A stretch of DNA of 64,000 nucleotides from Thermoproteota archaeon. Its GTDB lineage: Archaea; Thermoproteota; Methanomethylicia; Methanomethylicales; Methanomethylicaceae. Both the position numbers and the translations under genes were made by a program. Where the stretch lies: the NCBI GenBank assembly GCA_016882195.1, contig VGLU01000003.1, positions 1-64,000 on the forward strand, given 5' to 3'. The notes beneath the pieces were generated by a model, which was not told the DNA's origin, did no database searches, and saw nothing but the letters and a program-made list of their open reading frames with translations. Shown piece after piece: positions 33,838-42,795 of the stretch (positions are counted from its first letter, which is position 1; every line of letters starts with the position of its first letter).

Positions 33838-34734
33838 TTGTTTAAATTTAGTAAAAAACAGGAAACATTCGACATTGCCGGAGTCCGTATCGGCGGTCAG
33901 CCAGGAGAAGTACGAACGGTATTATCTGGAGCTATATTTTATAAGAACCATTCAATTGTAACGGATGAAAAAAGGGGTTTGTTCAACAAATCCTTAGCCG
34001 AAGAACTTATTGTTAAGCAGGAAGAACTTTCTGATAAGACCGGAAATCAGCATTTTGTTCAAATATTTGCTCTAACGCCTGAGGCGATGACAAATTATAT
34101 AGATTTTGTAACAGAGATTACAGATGCACCATTTCTGATCGATTCGATAGATTCGGAGGTTCGGTTGGCAGGAGCTGCACACGCATGTAAAGTCGGACTT
34201 TCGAACAGAGCCATATATAACTCAATCAACGTAGGAATAGAAAATAAAGAGATCGATAAAATAAGAGAACTTAAAATAGATTCAGCCATCATTCTAGCAT
34301 TCAGTCCAAAAGGATTTGACGTTAAAGGAAGGATTTACATATTGGATAATGGGAACGGAATCCTAAACAAAGGCCTCATTGACATAGCAAGAGAATGCGG
34401 GATAACAAAACCACTGATCGATATCGCAGTAACTCTCGTAGGTCAAGGAGCGGGGGCTGCAATAAGGGCGTCATATGTGGCCAAGGCCAAGTGGGGCTAC
34501 CCTGTAGGTGGCGGAATCTACAATGCAGCAGCATCTTGGGAAAAGCTAAGAGATTACGAAAAAGAATATCGTGAGTTCTGCGGTGTGGGTGCAAATGTGA
34601 TTCAGCGGATGGCAGGAGGAGATTTTGTCCTATACGGGCCGATAGAAAAAGCACCCAAAGTTTTTCCACTAGTTGCGTTTGCAGATGACATAATAGCAGA
34701 AGCAGTAAAAGACATCAAAGTAGAACCTAGATAG
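33838..34734 (+). CDS. mtrH: MtrH-like methyltransferase
   Basis: The 298-residue TIM-barrel protein resembles MtrH, which carries methyl groups between tetrahydromethanopterin and corrinoid proteins. Visible features are the N-terminal IGGQPGEVRTVL, the FLIDSIDSEVRLAGA strand, LAFSPKGFDVKGR, and GQGAGAAIRASYVAKAKWGYPVGGG. The TTG start follows GGGGGG closely. With the soluble MtrA-like protein it forms a two-protein module that could connect corrinoid-bound methyl groups to the pterin carrier without a sodium pump. Confidence 0.88.
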   Translation: MFKFSKKQETFDIAGVRIGGQPGEVRTVLSGAIFYKNHSIVTDEKRGLFNKSLAEELIVKQEELSDKTGNQHFVQIFALTPEAMTNYIDFVTEITDAPFLIDSIDSEVRLAGAAHACKVGLSNRAIYNSINVGIENKEIDKIRELKIDSAIILAFSPKGFDVKGRIYILDNGNGILNKGLIDIARECGITKPLIDIAVTLVGQGAGAAIRASYVAKAKWGYPVGGGIYNAAASWEKLRDYEKEYREFCGVGANVIQRMAGGDFVLYGPIEKAPKVFPLVAFADDIIAEAVKDIKVEPR

Positions 34735-34825
34735 TAATAGTTAACTATGCGCGGTAGGACCTCCCTCCCTTCTCACTGGAGACGGGATCTGACGGTCTTT
34801 CTTGTCCTTTAATTCATCCGTGAAA

Positions 34826-35767
34826 TCACAGGTATAAGATCTTGAGCATGCAGGGAAGGTTTCCCTTGAACCTCTTTGATGCATTAACTAGGTACTCCCA
34901 GAACTGGCTCAGGGTATCATCCTGCGTCTCTTTCCCCCTCCTGACACATATGGAGTACTCCGTGCCCTTGGCGTCCTCCCTATACACTATGCCCACCAGC
35001 CCGGCCCGCTCTGCCTTCTTGGCTATGATTTCCGGGCAAAGGCTCACGCCAAGGCCCTCCGACACCGCCGCTATGACGCTTGAAGGCTCTGGCATAAGCA
35101 TCTTGACCTCCAAATCCTCGCTATCCACCTTATTCAGCTTGAAGAACTCATCCACCAAACCGTTTACCTCGCAGCCGGCATCGTAGAGGATGAACGGGAA
35201 CTGCAGTACCCGTTCCAGGCTCAGGTTTCTTCTCCCGACCAGCTGGTGCCTCGGCGGGGTTATCACCACCAGCCTGTCCTTCGCTATCTCAACCTCCTCC
35301 CCTCGGAGGCCCTCTCTGGGGGATTTTGAGTAGGAGGCGAGATCTATCTCCCCGCTCTTAAGCTTGCCTAGTATCTGGTGAAGATCCAGAACCTCAAGAT
35401 TGAACTTTGCCAAGGGGTTGCTCAGTTTGAAGTTGCTGATGAGGCAGGGCAGGACGTACTCTCCTGCGATACCCGATGCACCTATCCTTATCGCCCTCTC
35501 CTGAGGGGGACCTGCGTGAACCACGGGCTTGGAGACGAGACCGATGACCGCCTTTGCCGTCTCTACGATCCTCTCCCCGTCCTCGGTCAGGAACATGCCC
35601 CGGTTGGTTCTCTCGAAGATCTTGGTCTGGAAGTACGCATCAAGCTTGTTTATCCTGTTCAATAGGACCACAGGGCTCGTTTTGAGGTTCTTTGCCGCCT
35701 GATTCAGGCTATTTGTCTTGGCCACCTCGAGGAGCGCCAGAAAATCGGATATTCGTGGGTCTCCCAT
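34826..35767 (-). CDS. LysR-family transcription regulator
   Basis: The 313-residue protein has an N-terminal LysR HTH (FLALLEVAKTNSLNQAAKNLKTSPVVLLNRINKLDAYFQTKIFERTNRGMFLTEDG) and a two-lobed effector domain. It is divergent from the DGC-type protein gene, and a perfect 15-bp inverted repeat sits just before its ATG. ATG 35767 is about 22 bases after the minus-strand box A (AAATATAAATAC). It probably controls the neighbouring C1 genes; its ligand is unknown. Confidence 0.88.
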   Translation of the reverse strand: MGDPRISDFLALLEVAKTNSLNQAAKNLKTSPVVLLNRINKLDAYFQTKIFERTNRGMFLTEDGERIVETAKAVIGLVSKPVVHAGPPQERAIRIGASGIAGEYVLPCLISNFKLSNPLAKFNLEVLDLHQILGKLKSGEIDLASYSKSPREGLRGEEVEIAKDRLVVITPPRHQLVGRRNLSLERVLQFPFILYDAGCEVNGLVDEFFKLNKVDSEDLEVKMLMPEPSSVIAAVSEGLGVSLCPEIIAKKAERAGLVGIVYREDAKGTEYSICVRRGKETQDDTLSQFWEYLVNASKRFKGNLPCMLKILYL

Positions 35768-35771
35768 GACA

Positions 35772-35786
35772 TTAACAAAATGTTAA
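35772..35786. promoter_or_regulatory. LysR operator candidate (TTAACA-3-TGTTAA)
   Basis: TTAACA at 35772-35777 and TGTTAA at 35781-35786 form a perfect inverted repeat separated by AAA. It lies between the AT-rich box A (35789-35802, usable in both directions) and the lysR ATG, a position suited to autorepression. Confidence 0.6.
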
Positions 35787-35836
35787 AGCAGTATTTATAT
35801 TTAACTAAAACCGAAAAAAATAAAGCGTGATCTCCC

Positions 35837-36277
35837 ATGGCTGTGGCGAAGTCCCAATATCAGTTCCCAAACAAGGTCGTAATCGCCCCCTGCACCGGTG
35901 TTGGACAGGCGGCCGGCACCATATCCCGGCAGGCTGCCTACAAGGTTGTGGACGAGCTCATGCCTGACAAAACCGTCCTCCTCTGCCTCCCCGCTTATAC
36001 CATCGGTGTTGAGGAGGACATCGAGATGGTCAAGCAGAACCCAAACAGGATCGTGGTCATAGAGGGCTGTAGCAACTTGTGCATGACAAAGCTCCTCAAA
36101 GAAAAGGGGTACAAGCCAGCAAAGATGGTCTACATTCCGCGAGTAATCGCCGACATGAAGGTAACGGTTCACAAGTCGGAGAATAGGGCTAAGCTGGGGG
36201 AGGTGGAGGAGAGGGTCGCTTCAGATGTCGTCCGCAGGGTAGTGGATGCGGCAAGATCGCTTGAAGCAAAACAATGA
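35837..36277 (+). CDS. DGC-type putative zinc-binding protein
   Basis: The 146-residue protein matches the small DGC family: an N-terminal PCTGVGQAAGTISRQAAYK segment, LLCLPAYTIG and EGCSNLCMTK. The cysteines at PCTG, LLCLP and GCSNLC are candidate metal ligands. Family members often lie with metal or methyl metabolism genes and their function is not proven. ATG 35837 is preceded by a GTGATCT sequence. The MIP-family channel gene follows by 25 bases. Confidence 0.7.
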   Translation: MAVAKSQYQFPNKVVIAPCTGVGQAAGTISRQAAYKVVDELMPDKTVLLCLPAYTIGVEEDIEMVKQNPNRIVVIEGCSNLCMTKLLKEKGYKPAKMVYIPRVIADMKVTVHKSENRAKLGEVEERVASDVVRRVVDAARSLEAKQ

Positions 36278-36301
36278 AAAAAGCAGAAATGGGGTAAGAC
36301 G

Positions 36302-37033
36302 ATGGGCCCAACACTCCCCAAGAAACTTCTCGCGGAGTTCATAGGATCTCACTTCTTGGTCGTTGCGGCAATCTCGCCTACAATACTGGGTTACAACGCC
36401 CTCGGCGCGAGTGTAGCTTTAACCGTCTTTATGGACGCCGTCGCCGTTGGCTTCGTCTTATTTGTCCTGATAGAGACCCTTGGGCCTATCAGCGGTTGCC
36501 ACATCAACCCTGCGGTAACCCTGGCTTTTATGGCAACAAGGAACACCAGCGTGAGGGAGGGTTCACTCTATGTAATAGCGCAGTTTCTGGGAGGCTTTAC
36601 CGGAGTGTTCTCCAGCCACCTGATGTTCTATCAAATCGTTCCGACGTTTATCACAGTCTCCACCATATCCCGCCCAGCGGGTAGTTACTACGCCGAGTTC
36701 CTCGGTACGTTCGCCTTGGTGCTGACGGTATTCCTATGCGTCAAAAACAATTCCAAATTTACTGGATTGGCCATAGGCCTCCTTGTTGGCGGCCTCATAA
36801 TGACAACCTCCAGCACGATGTTCGCCAACCCAGGTGTGACCGTTGCCAGGGTATTCACATATGCCATCGCTGGCGTGAGTCCGTTCGACGCGTCCATGTT
36901 CATAGTTGCCGAGATCATCGGAGCTCTAGCCGCAACACTGGTGGCCGGCGTCCTGCTTTCAACAAAGGGTGCCTCGCAACCCAGCGCGACCCAGAACCAG
37001 CTGCAACCCTACACAGCGGTAAATAACAGTTAA
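36302..37033 (+). CDS. MIP-family channel (aquaporin/glycerol-facilitator-like)
   Basis: The 243-residue protein has six membrane helices and the two half-helix motifs of the MIP family. The first is NPAVTLA, as usual. The second reads NPGVTVARVF: the third residue is Gly instead of Ala, while the selectivity-filter Arg after it is kept. Such channels pass water, glycerol, or other small neutral solutes. In this methyl-metabolism neighbourhood a small methylated substrate is possible, but that is inference. ATG 36302 has GGGGTAAGACG upstream. Confidence 0.82.
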   Translation: MGPTLPKKLLAEFIGSHFLVVAAISPTILGYNALGASVALTVFMDAVAVGFVLFVLIETLGPISGCHINPAVTLAFMATRNTSVREGSLYVIAQFLGGFTGVFSSHLMFYQIVPTFITVSTISRPAGSYYAEFLGTFALVLTVFLCVKNNSKFTGLAIGLLVGGLIMTTSSTMFANPGVTVARVFTYAIAGVSPFDASMFIVAEIIGALAATLVAGVLLSTKGASQPSATQNQLQPYTAVNNS

Positions 37034-37076
37034 CTATAATATTCCTTGATTCCTGATACTCTTCAGTGATGGATCG

Positions 37077-38132
37077 TTGATAACCTCCTGGGTATCTTCT
37101 CGCCTCTCTGGGGCAGGGCTTCCCTCTACAAGGGAGGGGCATCTCCAATACGTTCTTGGCAGGTTGAAGCAGGTCACGGGGTACGCCTACGAGCAAAGCA
37201 GCTTCTACGGTGACCTCTTCCGGGCAGAGGGCATAACCCCAGACACCATTAACGACCTCAACGCCTTCTCCAAGCTTCCCTTCACCCGCGCAGAGGATAT
37301 CCTGAAGAATCCAAACCTCCTCCTCTGCGTATCCCACGCAGAAGTTCTGCGTGGCTACACGGTGGAGATGCTGAACGGTCAGATGAAACAGATCTTCTTC
37401 GCCCAGGACGATCTCGAGAACGTCATCAACGCCATCAGCAGCGTCCTCGACTCGATAGGCATAACTGCGAATGGCGATCTCGCCGTGGTATTCCCGCAGG
37501 AGTATGAGTGGGGCATCCCCGACCTCATGAGGAGGGCGGCCACAAAGTCCGGCGGCAGAGTAACCCTGGTGGAGGAGCCCGACCTCGATAAACAGATTGG
37601 CAAGATAGAGGCCCTGAGACCCGAGATGATCGTTGGCTCAGCCCAGCAGCTCTTCTTTCTGAGTATGGTTCTGCAGAAGAGAGGAAACCCATTCGGTGCA
37701 CACCCGAAGGCTGTGATAGCCTGCCACGGCTGCGTTCCCTACCTCTTTACAGAAAAGGCAAAGGCGGCGGTGGAACGCGTCTTCGGGAGGGTGCTCTTCG
37801 AGCACTTTGGGGTAACCGAGACGGGGTTCAACGTGGGCGTGGACTGCAGGGTACATGATGGGCTTCACCTCAACGAGGCGGACGTCTACGCCGAGGTTGT
37901 GGATCCGGAGACGGGCGAGCCCATCCCCCCGGAGGAGAGGGGGGAACTCGTCTTGACGAGCCTCAGCCAGAGGGCGATGCCCATCCTCAGGTACCGGACG
38001 GGCTACATCTCCTCCATAACGGACGAACCCTGCAGGTGTGGCGATTCGCTGACGCGGAGGCTTAAAATCTTCGACACGCTCGCCACAGAGGAGGAGCTGC
38101 TCAACCGGCCCTTAGTATTTCATCCATTTTAG
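37077..38132 (+). CDS. PaaK-like AMP-ligase homologue lacking the P-loop
   Basis: The 351-residue protein resembles phenylacetate-CoA ligase in its middle and end: SSFYGDLFRAEGIT, PKAVIACHGC, FEHFGVTETGFNVGVDC and RAMPILRYRTGYISSI. At the place of the ATP-binding SSGTTG loop it has RGYTVEMLNGQMKQIFFAQ, without the Ser/Thr/Gly signature, and it is about 80 residues shorter than PaaK at the C-terminus. It is therefore probably not an ordinary ligase. It starts at TTG 37077. Its last 32 bases overlap the convergent HemN-like gene. Confidence 0.7.
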   Translation: MITSWVSSRLSGAGLPSTREGHLQYVLGRLKQVTGYAYEQSSFYGDLFRAEGITPDTINDLNAFSKLPFTRAEDILKNPNLLLCVSHAEVLRGYTVEMLNGQMKQIFFAQDDLENVINAISSVLDSIGITANGDLAVVFPQEYEWGIPDLMRRAATKSGGRVTLVEEPDLDKQIGKIEALRPEMIVGSAQQLFFLSMVLQKRGNPFGAHPKAVIACHGCVPYLFTEKAKAAVERVFGRVLFEHFGVTETGFNVGVDCRVHDGLHLNEADVYAEVVDPETGEPIPPEERGELVLTSLSQRAMPILRYRTGYISSITDEPCRCGDSLTRRLKIFDTLATEEELLNRPLVFHPF

Positions 38133-39387
38133 TGAGCGTGGCTGATGCTATCTTCTTGGTGGCGATGCTACCGTAGGCCAGTGCCTCCTTGGTCAGTTTC
38201 AGCTCCTCCCCCTCCCATTTCACTAGCCCGGTGAGCCTCAGCACCCAGATTAGCCCCCTTAGCCAGAAGCTCTCCTCCTCCAGCCCCTTCAGGTACGACC
38301 TGTTCACTCCTCCGTAGTAGAAGCGCCTCGCCAGCCTCACAAGGGGGGAGTTCCTCACCTCCGAGAAGGCGTAAACCGGTAGCCTGCCCTCGTTTATAGT
38401 CGCCAGATAGTCCTCCGTGGACGGGGCGTTGAGCGTGAAGCGGTCGTTCACAAAACCCCAGGCGCGTGGCCCCAGACCGATGAAGCACTCATGCTCATAG
38501 GGTCCCTCGTAAGCCTCAGGCTTCAGCGAGAAGCTCCACAGCGTCCTCAGTTTGTACCCATACCTCTCCAGCGTCTCCACAATGGCAAGGTACTGCTCCG
38601 TCTCCTTCCCCCCGTCGGTCTCCATGGCTACCCCCTTCCTTGGCTTGGCTCCCTTCCCTGCCGATTGGATCTTTGCCAGCGCGGTGTAATGAAGCAGCAT
38701 CAGCGGGTATGTTGAGATCCCGTGCAGCCCAATGCCGGCGGCGGTCTCCAGATCCTCCACGAGCATCTCCTTGGTCTGGTTGGGCAGGGAGAACATCAGG
38801 TCGATATTCACGTACTCGAACCCGTAGTCCATTACCCTCCTCAGCACGGCTGTCAGCTCCTCCCGCCTTCCCTTCCTGCCTAGGCTCTTGGAGAGAACAG
38901 CCTCGTTGAATGTCTGGACTCCTACGCTCACCTGGTTGACGCCGCTGTCCACCAGCGCCTTCAGGACCTCGTCCTTCAGGTCGTTGGGGTATGCCTCAAT
39001 GGCGATCTTGCCACGGAAGGGGAAGTACTCGCTGACGTACCCGCTCACCTGCCCGAACTCCTTGTAGAGGAGGGTGGGTGTCCCTCCGCTCAGGTAAACC
39101 CTTTCTACCACTGGTCTATTGCCTTTGCCCTCGAAGCCCTCCGAGTATAACCTTAGTTCGTCCCTGAGACCGTGAATGTATATCCTCTTGTACTGCTCGG
39201 TGTAGACCTCCCCGGGGAAGGCGCAGAATGGGCACCTCGCCCTGCAGAAGGGCACCCTCACGTTCAGGGCGGTCCTATCAACCCTTCTTGAGAAGATTCC
39301 AGGGTCAGCCCCCTTGGTGAAATTCACGCTGGAAGCGACCCTATCAGCCAGCCTATCTGATATCCAACGCAGAATCCTCTCCTCCAA
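38101..39387 (-). CDS. HemN/HemW-like radical SAM protein
   Basis: The 428-residue protein has the radical SAM cluster CRARCPFC (Cys48, 52, 55), the GGTPT and NIDLMFSLPNQT segments typical of the coproporphyrinogen oxidase-like group, and a C-terminal winged-helix-like region (LKGLEEESFWLRGLIWVLRLTGLVKWEGEEL). Members include HemN, the haem chaperone HemW and ChuW-type methyltransferases. Which one this is cannot be settled. It converges with the PaaK-like gene and overlaps it. Confidence 0.8.
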   Translation of the reverse strand: MEERILRWISDRLADRVASSVNFTKGADPGIFSRRVDRTALNVRVPFCRARCPFCAFPGEVYTEQYKRIYIHGLRDELRLYSEGFEGKGNRPVVERVYLSGGTPTLLYKEFGQVSGYVSEYFPFRGKIAIEAYPNDLKDEVLKALVDSGVNQVSVGVQTFNEAVLSKSLGRKGRREELTAVLRRVMDYGFEYVNIDLMFSLPNQTKEMLVEDLETAAGIGLHGISTYPLMLLHYTALAKIQSAGKGAKPRKGVAMETDGGKETEQYLAIVETLERYGYKLRTLWSFSLKPEAYEGPYEHECFIGLGPRAWGFVNDRFTLNAPSTEDYLATINEGRLPVYAFSEVRNSPLVRLARRFYYGGVNRSYLKGLEEESFWLRGLIWVLRLTGLVKWEGEELKLTKEALAYGSIATKKIASATLTKMDEILRAG

Positions 39388-39491
39388 AGGGATCGCCCCA
39401 CGACCTTTAGATGAGGCGCGGGTATATATATAAATCCTGAACCCATGGCGGGCAACAAATAATAAGGCAGTCTCGTTAAGTTAGGGTAAAG

Positions 39492-40292
39492 GTGTTCACA
39501 TTGAAGGATAATCCAGCCGTGCAGGCCAAGGGCGAGTTCTCCGACCTACAGCGGAGGATCAACGACTGCATTAAGCCCAAGGGGCATCCCGTGGCCTTCA
39601 AATTCTACCGGAGCGAGACCGATCTGGACGAGAGGATGATAGGCCACCTGGTGAGGACCCCCCTCGCACTTTGCCAGGTTCTCAAGCTTGTCAACACGTA
39701 TGGAATCCCCGAGCTGATGGTGAGGGAGAACAGGCAGGGCTGCGCCATGGGGGCGCACTCCATGGGCTTCTCCCTTATGCCTGAGGAGCTCTGCGCCGCG
39801 TGGCAGCTCATATACGGAATGGAGCCGCGGGACTTTGAGAGGATAGCCAAGGACATTCTGAGCCTCCCGCCCAACGAGCATGCGGCAGCGTTCTTCGCCC
39901 CTTTGCGGACCTTCGACGACTTTGGGGTGGAGCCGGACGGCGTGGTCTTCAACGTAAACGGCACCCAGGCCCTCCTCCTGCTCTGGGCAACCTATGTCTC
40001 CACAATGGAGAAGCCAACCTTCAGCTACAACGGCAACGCCGCGTGCGAGATAGTGGCGGCACTCAAGCTTGGCAGGAGCCCTTGGCTCGTAATCCCCTGC
40101 ATAGGGGCTAGGTCCCTTGCGTCTACCCAAGACGACGAGCTCTGGTTCGGTCTGGGCACAAAGCACCTGAGGCTGGCTGAGAGGTCACTCGCCCGCTTCT
40201 CCATGAGCTACCCTCCTGCCGTGGAGCAGGGTCTCTTCGTTCCGCCCCTCTCTGAGCACATAATCACAAAGCTTATCTCGAAAACGCAATAA
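39492..40292 (+). CDS. DUF169 family protein
   Basis: The 266-residue protein matches DUF169: HPVAFKFYRSETDLDER, the segment LALCQVLKLVNTYGI, and the CEIVAALKLGRSPWLVIPCIGAR end. Two to three conserved cysteines are present (ALCQ, GCAMG, IPCIG). Family members occur in anaerobes next to corrinoid or metal-cofactor proteins and their function is unknown. GTG 39492 is the only reasonable start. The CobW-type GTPase gene follows 15 bases after the stop and is likely co-transcribed. Confidence 0.75.
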   Translation: MFTLKDNPAVQAKGEFSDLQRRINDCIKPKGHPVAFKFYRSETDLDERMIGHLVRTPLALCQVLKLVNTYGIPELMVRENRQGCAMGAHSMGFSLMPEELCAAWQLIYGMEPRDFERIAKDILSLPPNEHAAAFFAPLRTFDDFGVEPDGVVFNVNGTQALLLLWATYVSTMEKPTFSYNGNAACEIVAALKLGRSPWLVIPCIGARSLASTQDDELWFGLGTKHLRLAERSLARFSMSYPPAVEQGLFVPPLSEHIITKLISKTQ

Positions 40293-40307
40293 TACAGAGT
40301 GATTCCA

Positions 40308-41333
40308 ATGCCAGTCAGGCTGATCGTCTTGGGGGGTCACTTCGCCAGTGGCAAGACAACCCTCCTTCTCAGGTTCTTGGCCCTCCTGAAGAAGGGGGAG
40401 GGGAGGGTCGGCGCCTTGGTGAATGATGTGGGTCCGGTTGACTTCAAGCTGGTGGCGGCGATGGCAGACTGCCCAGTGGAGGAGATCTCGAGGCTCTGCA
40501 TGTGCATAAAGGAGAAGGACCTGAAGGCAGCCCTCAAGAGGCTTCTTGACCTCAACGATGAAATCATACTGGTGGAGGAGATAGGCTTCGGCAACCCCCA
40601 CAAGTGCTGGAACACCCTCTCAAACCACATGTCCGTCTTAAATGGTCCCTTCGAGCTGAATCCCATCACCGTCCTCGTCGACGGCGAGTTTCTCACGAAG
40701 TCGTACCAGGGCTTCGTATCGACCCTGCCTCCCCTAATGGAGCAGCAACTTTCGGAGGCGGATATCATAGTCGTTAACAAGACCGATCTAATCCCGGTCG
40801 ACTCAAAAGAGACGATTGAGGGCATACTCAGGGGGGTCAACGCCAGGGCAAGGATCTTCTTCATCTCCGCGGCTTCAGGGGAAGGGGTAGACGGTCTACT
40901 CTCAGAGCTGATGACGACGAGGTGGACCCCAAGGCCGCCGCAGACGGTGCCAGAGGTCACCCAGCGCCGGACCGAGGAGTTCTCGAATATGCACTGGTCA
41001 GCCTACAAAGTGGAGTTCGAGCTACCGGACGAGAGCGCATTTCAGGATACGATGAGGAAGATCCTAACGCTGTCAGGGGACGAGATGCTGAAGAGCGGGG
41101 GGCAGATCGTCCGCGTGAAGGCATACCTCGAGGCCCCTTCAAACAGGATTTACGCCTCACTTACCCCTGATCTGAATGTTGAGTTCTACCCGAACTCTGA
41201 GGCTCTAAAGATCAGGAGCGGAGTCCTGACGCTCAGCTTCGTCGTCAAGGGCATTAAGGGGGAGGAGGTGTCCTCTGCCCTGAAAAAGGCACTCTCCGAG
41301 ACCGGCGGGAAATTTACCGTCAAGCGGGTCTGA
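40308..41333 (+). CDS. CobW/HypB-like GTP-binding protein
   Basis: About 341 residues from ATG 40308. It has a P-loop (GGHFASGKTTLL), VNDVG, NKTD and a C-terminal beta-rich domain of about 110 residues. The metal motif that reads CxCC in ordinary CobW/COG0523 proteins appears here as CMC (SRLCMCIKEKD). These GTPases insert or traffic metals and activate metalloenzymes. With DUF169 upstream and corrinoid methyltransferases nearby, a role in reactivating a corrinoid or metal centre is plausible but unproven. Confidence 0.8.
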   Translation: MPVRLIVLGGHFASGKTTLLLRFLALLKKGEGRVGALVNDVGPVDFKLVAAMADCPVEEISRLCMCIKEKDLKAALKRLLDLNDEIILVEEIGFGNPHKCWNTLSNHMSVLNGPFELNPITVLVDGEFLTKSYQGFVSTLPPLMEQQLSEADIIVVNKTDLIPVDSKETIEGILRGVNARARIFFISAASGEGVDGLLSELMTTRWTPRPPQTVPEVTQRRTEEFSNMHWSAYKVEFELPDESAFQDTMRKILTLSGDEMLKSGGQIVRVKAYLEAPSNRIYASLTPDLNVEFYPNSEALKIRSGVLTLSFVVKGIKGEEVSSALKKALSETGGKFTVKRV

Positions 41334-41357
41334 CAAAATCAACGGACTGAAAAAGGT

Positions 41358-42737
41358 TTATTTCCTGTTTTGGGCGCACCATAGCTCCCTGAAGGGTGCC
41401 CTCCCCCTGACATCACTGGCGTTGAACAGGCAGAACGGGACGAACCTCCCGTCCGGCATCACCTCATGGATGCAGCAGTTCCTCAGCCTGCCGTAGTCTA
41501 TGTTCCATGCGTCCTGGAAGTGCATGGCAGAAATGGTCAGGGCATTCAGGGTAAGGTCCTTCACGAGCCCCATCCATGTCCCGCAGCCGCAGTCCTTGTC
41601 AGACATGGGCTGATCCCCGTCCAAGAGCCCAGCCTCCTTGGCCAGTATGTTGCCCCAAGAGCCGTAGACTCCCTCCCTCACCGTCCTCGTGATGTCCAGG
41701 TCCGGAGAGAACTTTCCGCTCATCTTGGTGAGCGAGACGAACCTCCCCTCGCTGACGAAGCCGAAGCACTTGGTGTCACAGTGCACGTCGGCGCACCCGG
41801 TGGGGATGAAGTCGTCTGGGGTGATCTCCCCTCCGGTCTGCCTCTCTATCTCCCTTAATAGGCTTGGTATCGTTATGTAATTCTCATCCTTGGGCTCCGC
41901 CGGAACCCTTCCGAAGTAGCTGATGGGCTGGAAGTGAACCCCCTTGATTATCCCTATGTTCTTCTTCGCGAACTCTATTATCTTGCCGATCTGATCCACG
42001 TTCAGGCCGGGTATTATTTTGGGGACAAGCTCGATGGGCAAACCGGCGCGCCTGCAGTTCTCAACGGCCTTCAGCTTCAGATCGAGCAGATCCACGCCGC
42101 AGATCTTCTTCCATACCTCCCTGTCAAATGTATCAAATCCCAGGTATACCGAGTCCACCCCCGCCTTCTTCATCACGCCGGCGTACCCATCCTCCTTGGC
42201 GAGCCTCACGCCGTTGGTATTGAGCTGTATGAAGTCGATCTTCAGCCCCTTTGCCATGGCCACTATCTCTGGCAGATCGTTCCTTATGGTCGGCTCTCCG
42301 CCGCTTATCTGGACAACCGTGGGCTTCTTTACCTTCGTACTGACGGCCGTGAACATCCCTCTCAGGGTCTCCATGTCAAGATTGGTCATCTTGGAGCTAT
42401 CAGAGCTGGCGAAGCAGTACGGGCACTTAAGGTTGCAGCCATCCGTTACCTCAACGACCGTCAGGCACGTGGATTGAAGCTGCTGGGAGGGGTCCCACAT
42501 CTTTGAGGGGGCGTCCTTCTCCCACTCCTTGAAGACTTGGGGGACAACCTTCGGGTGATCGTAGTGTTCGACCTCCGAGTAGTACCTCGCATCGTCCCAT
42601 ACCGGCACCTTGAAGAGCCCGTGATCCGGGCACTCCTTTACCAAGAAGACCTGACCGTTCTCAACGACCCTCTGGGCCTCGACAAGCGAGAGGCACACGG
42701 GACATAGACTCTTGGTCTCTCCAATTACCTCGCCCAT
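41358..42737 (-). CDS. Radical SAM protein of the MJ0619/Tes type
   Basis: Around 459 residues. An N-terminal metal-binding region (CPVC and a later ECPDHG) precedes the radical SAM core with CNLKCPYC (Cys101, 105, 108 by this start). The SGGEPTIRNDLP strand and the end RNCCIHEVMPDGRFVPFC are shared with MJ0619 (a pterin methyltransferase) and the tetraether synthase Tes. It could act on a pterin, lipid or methyl carrier. ATG 42737 is preferred; GTG 42746 is in frame. Confidence 0.8.
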   Translation of the reverse strand: MGEVIGETKSLCPVCLSLVEAQRVVENGQVFLVKECPDHGLFKVPVWDDARYYSEVEHYDHPKVVPQVFKEWEKDAPSKMWDPSQQLQSTCLTVVEVTDGCNLKCPYCFASSDSSKMTNLDMETLRGMFTAVSTKVKKPTVVQISGGEPTIRNDLPEIVAMAKGLKIDFIQLNTNGVRLAKEDGYAGVMKKAGVDSVYLGFDTFDREVWKKICGVDLLDLKLKAVENCRRAGLPIELVPKIIPGLNVDQIGKIIEFAKKNIGIIKGVHFQPISYFGRVPAEPKDENYITIPSLLREIERQTGGEITPDDFIPTGCADVHCDTKCFGFVSEGRFVSLTKMSGKFSPDLDITRTVREGVYGSWGNILAKEAGLLDGDQPMSDKDCGCGTWMGLVKDLTLNALTISAMHFQDAWNIDYGRLRNCCIHEVMPDGRFVPFCLFNASDVRGRAPFRELWCAQNRK

Positions 42738-42773
42738 AGCATACACTACCTAGAACAGTGTGACAAAGAAATA

Positions 42774-42784
42774 ATAAAAAAAGA
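42774..42784 (-). terminator. T7 terminator after the corrinoid operon
   Basis: Seven consecutive A residues (42776-42782) give a T7 tract on the reverse strand just after the last gene of the corrinoid operon and before the radical SAM gene. Confidence 0.45.
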
Positions 42785-42795
42785 GAGAAATAAGG

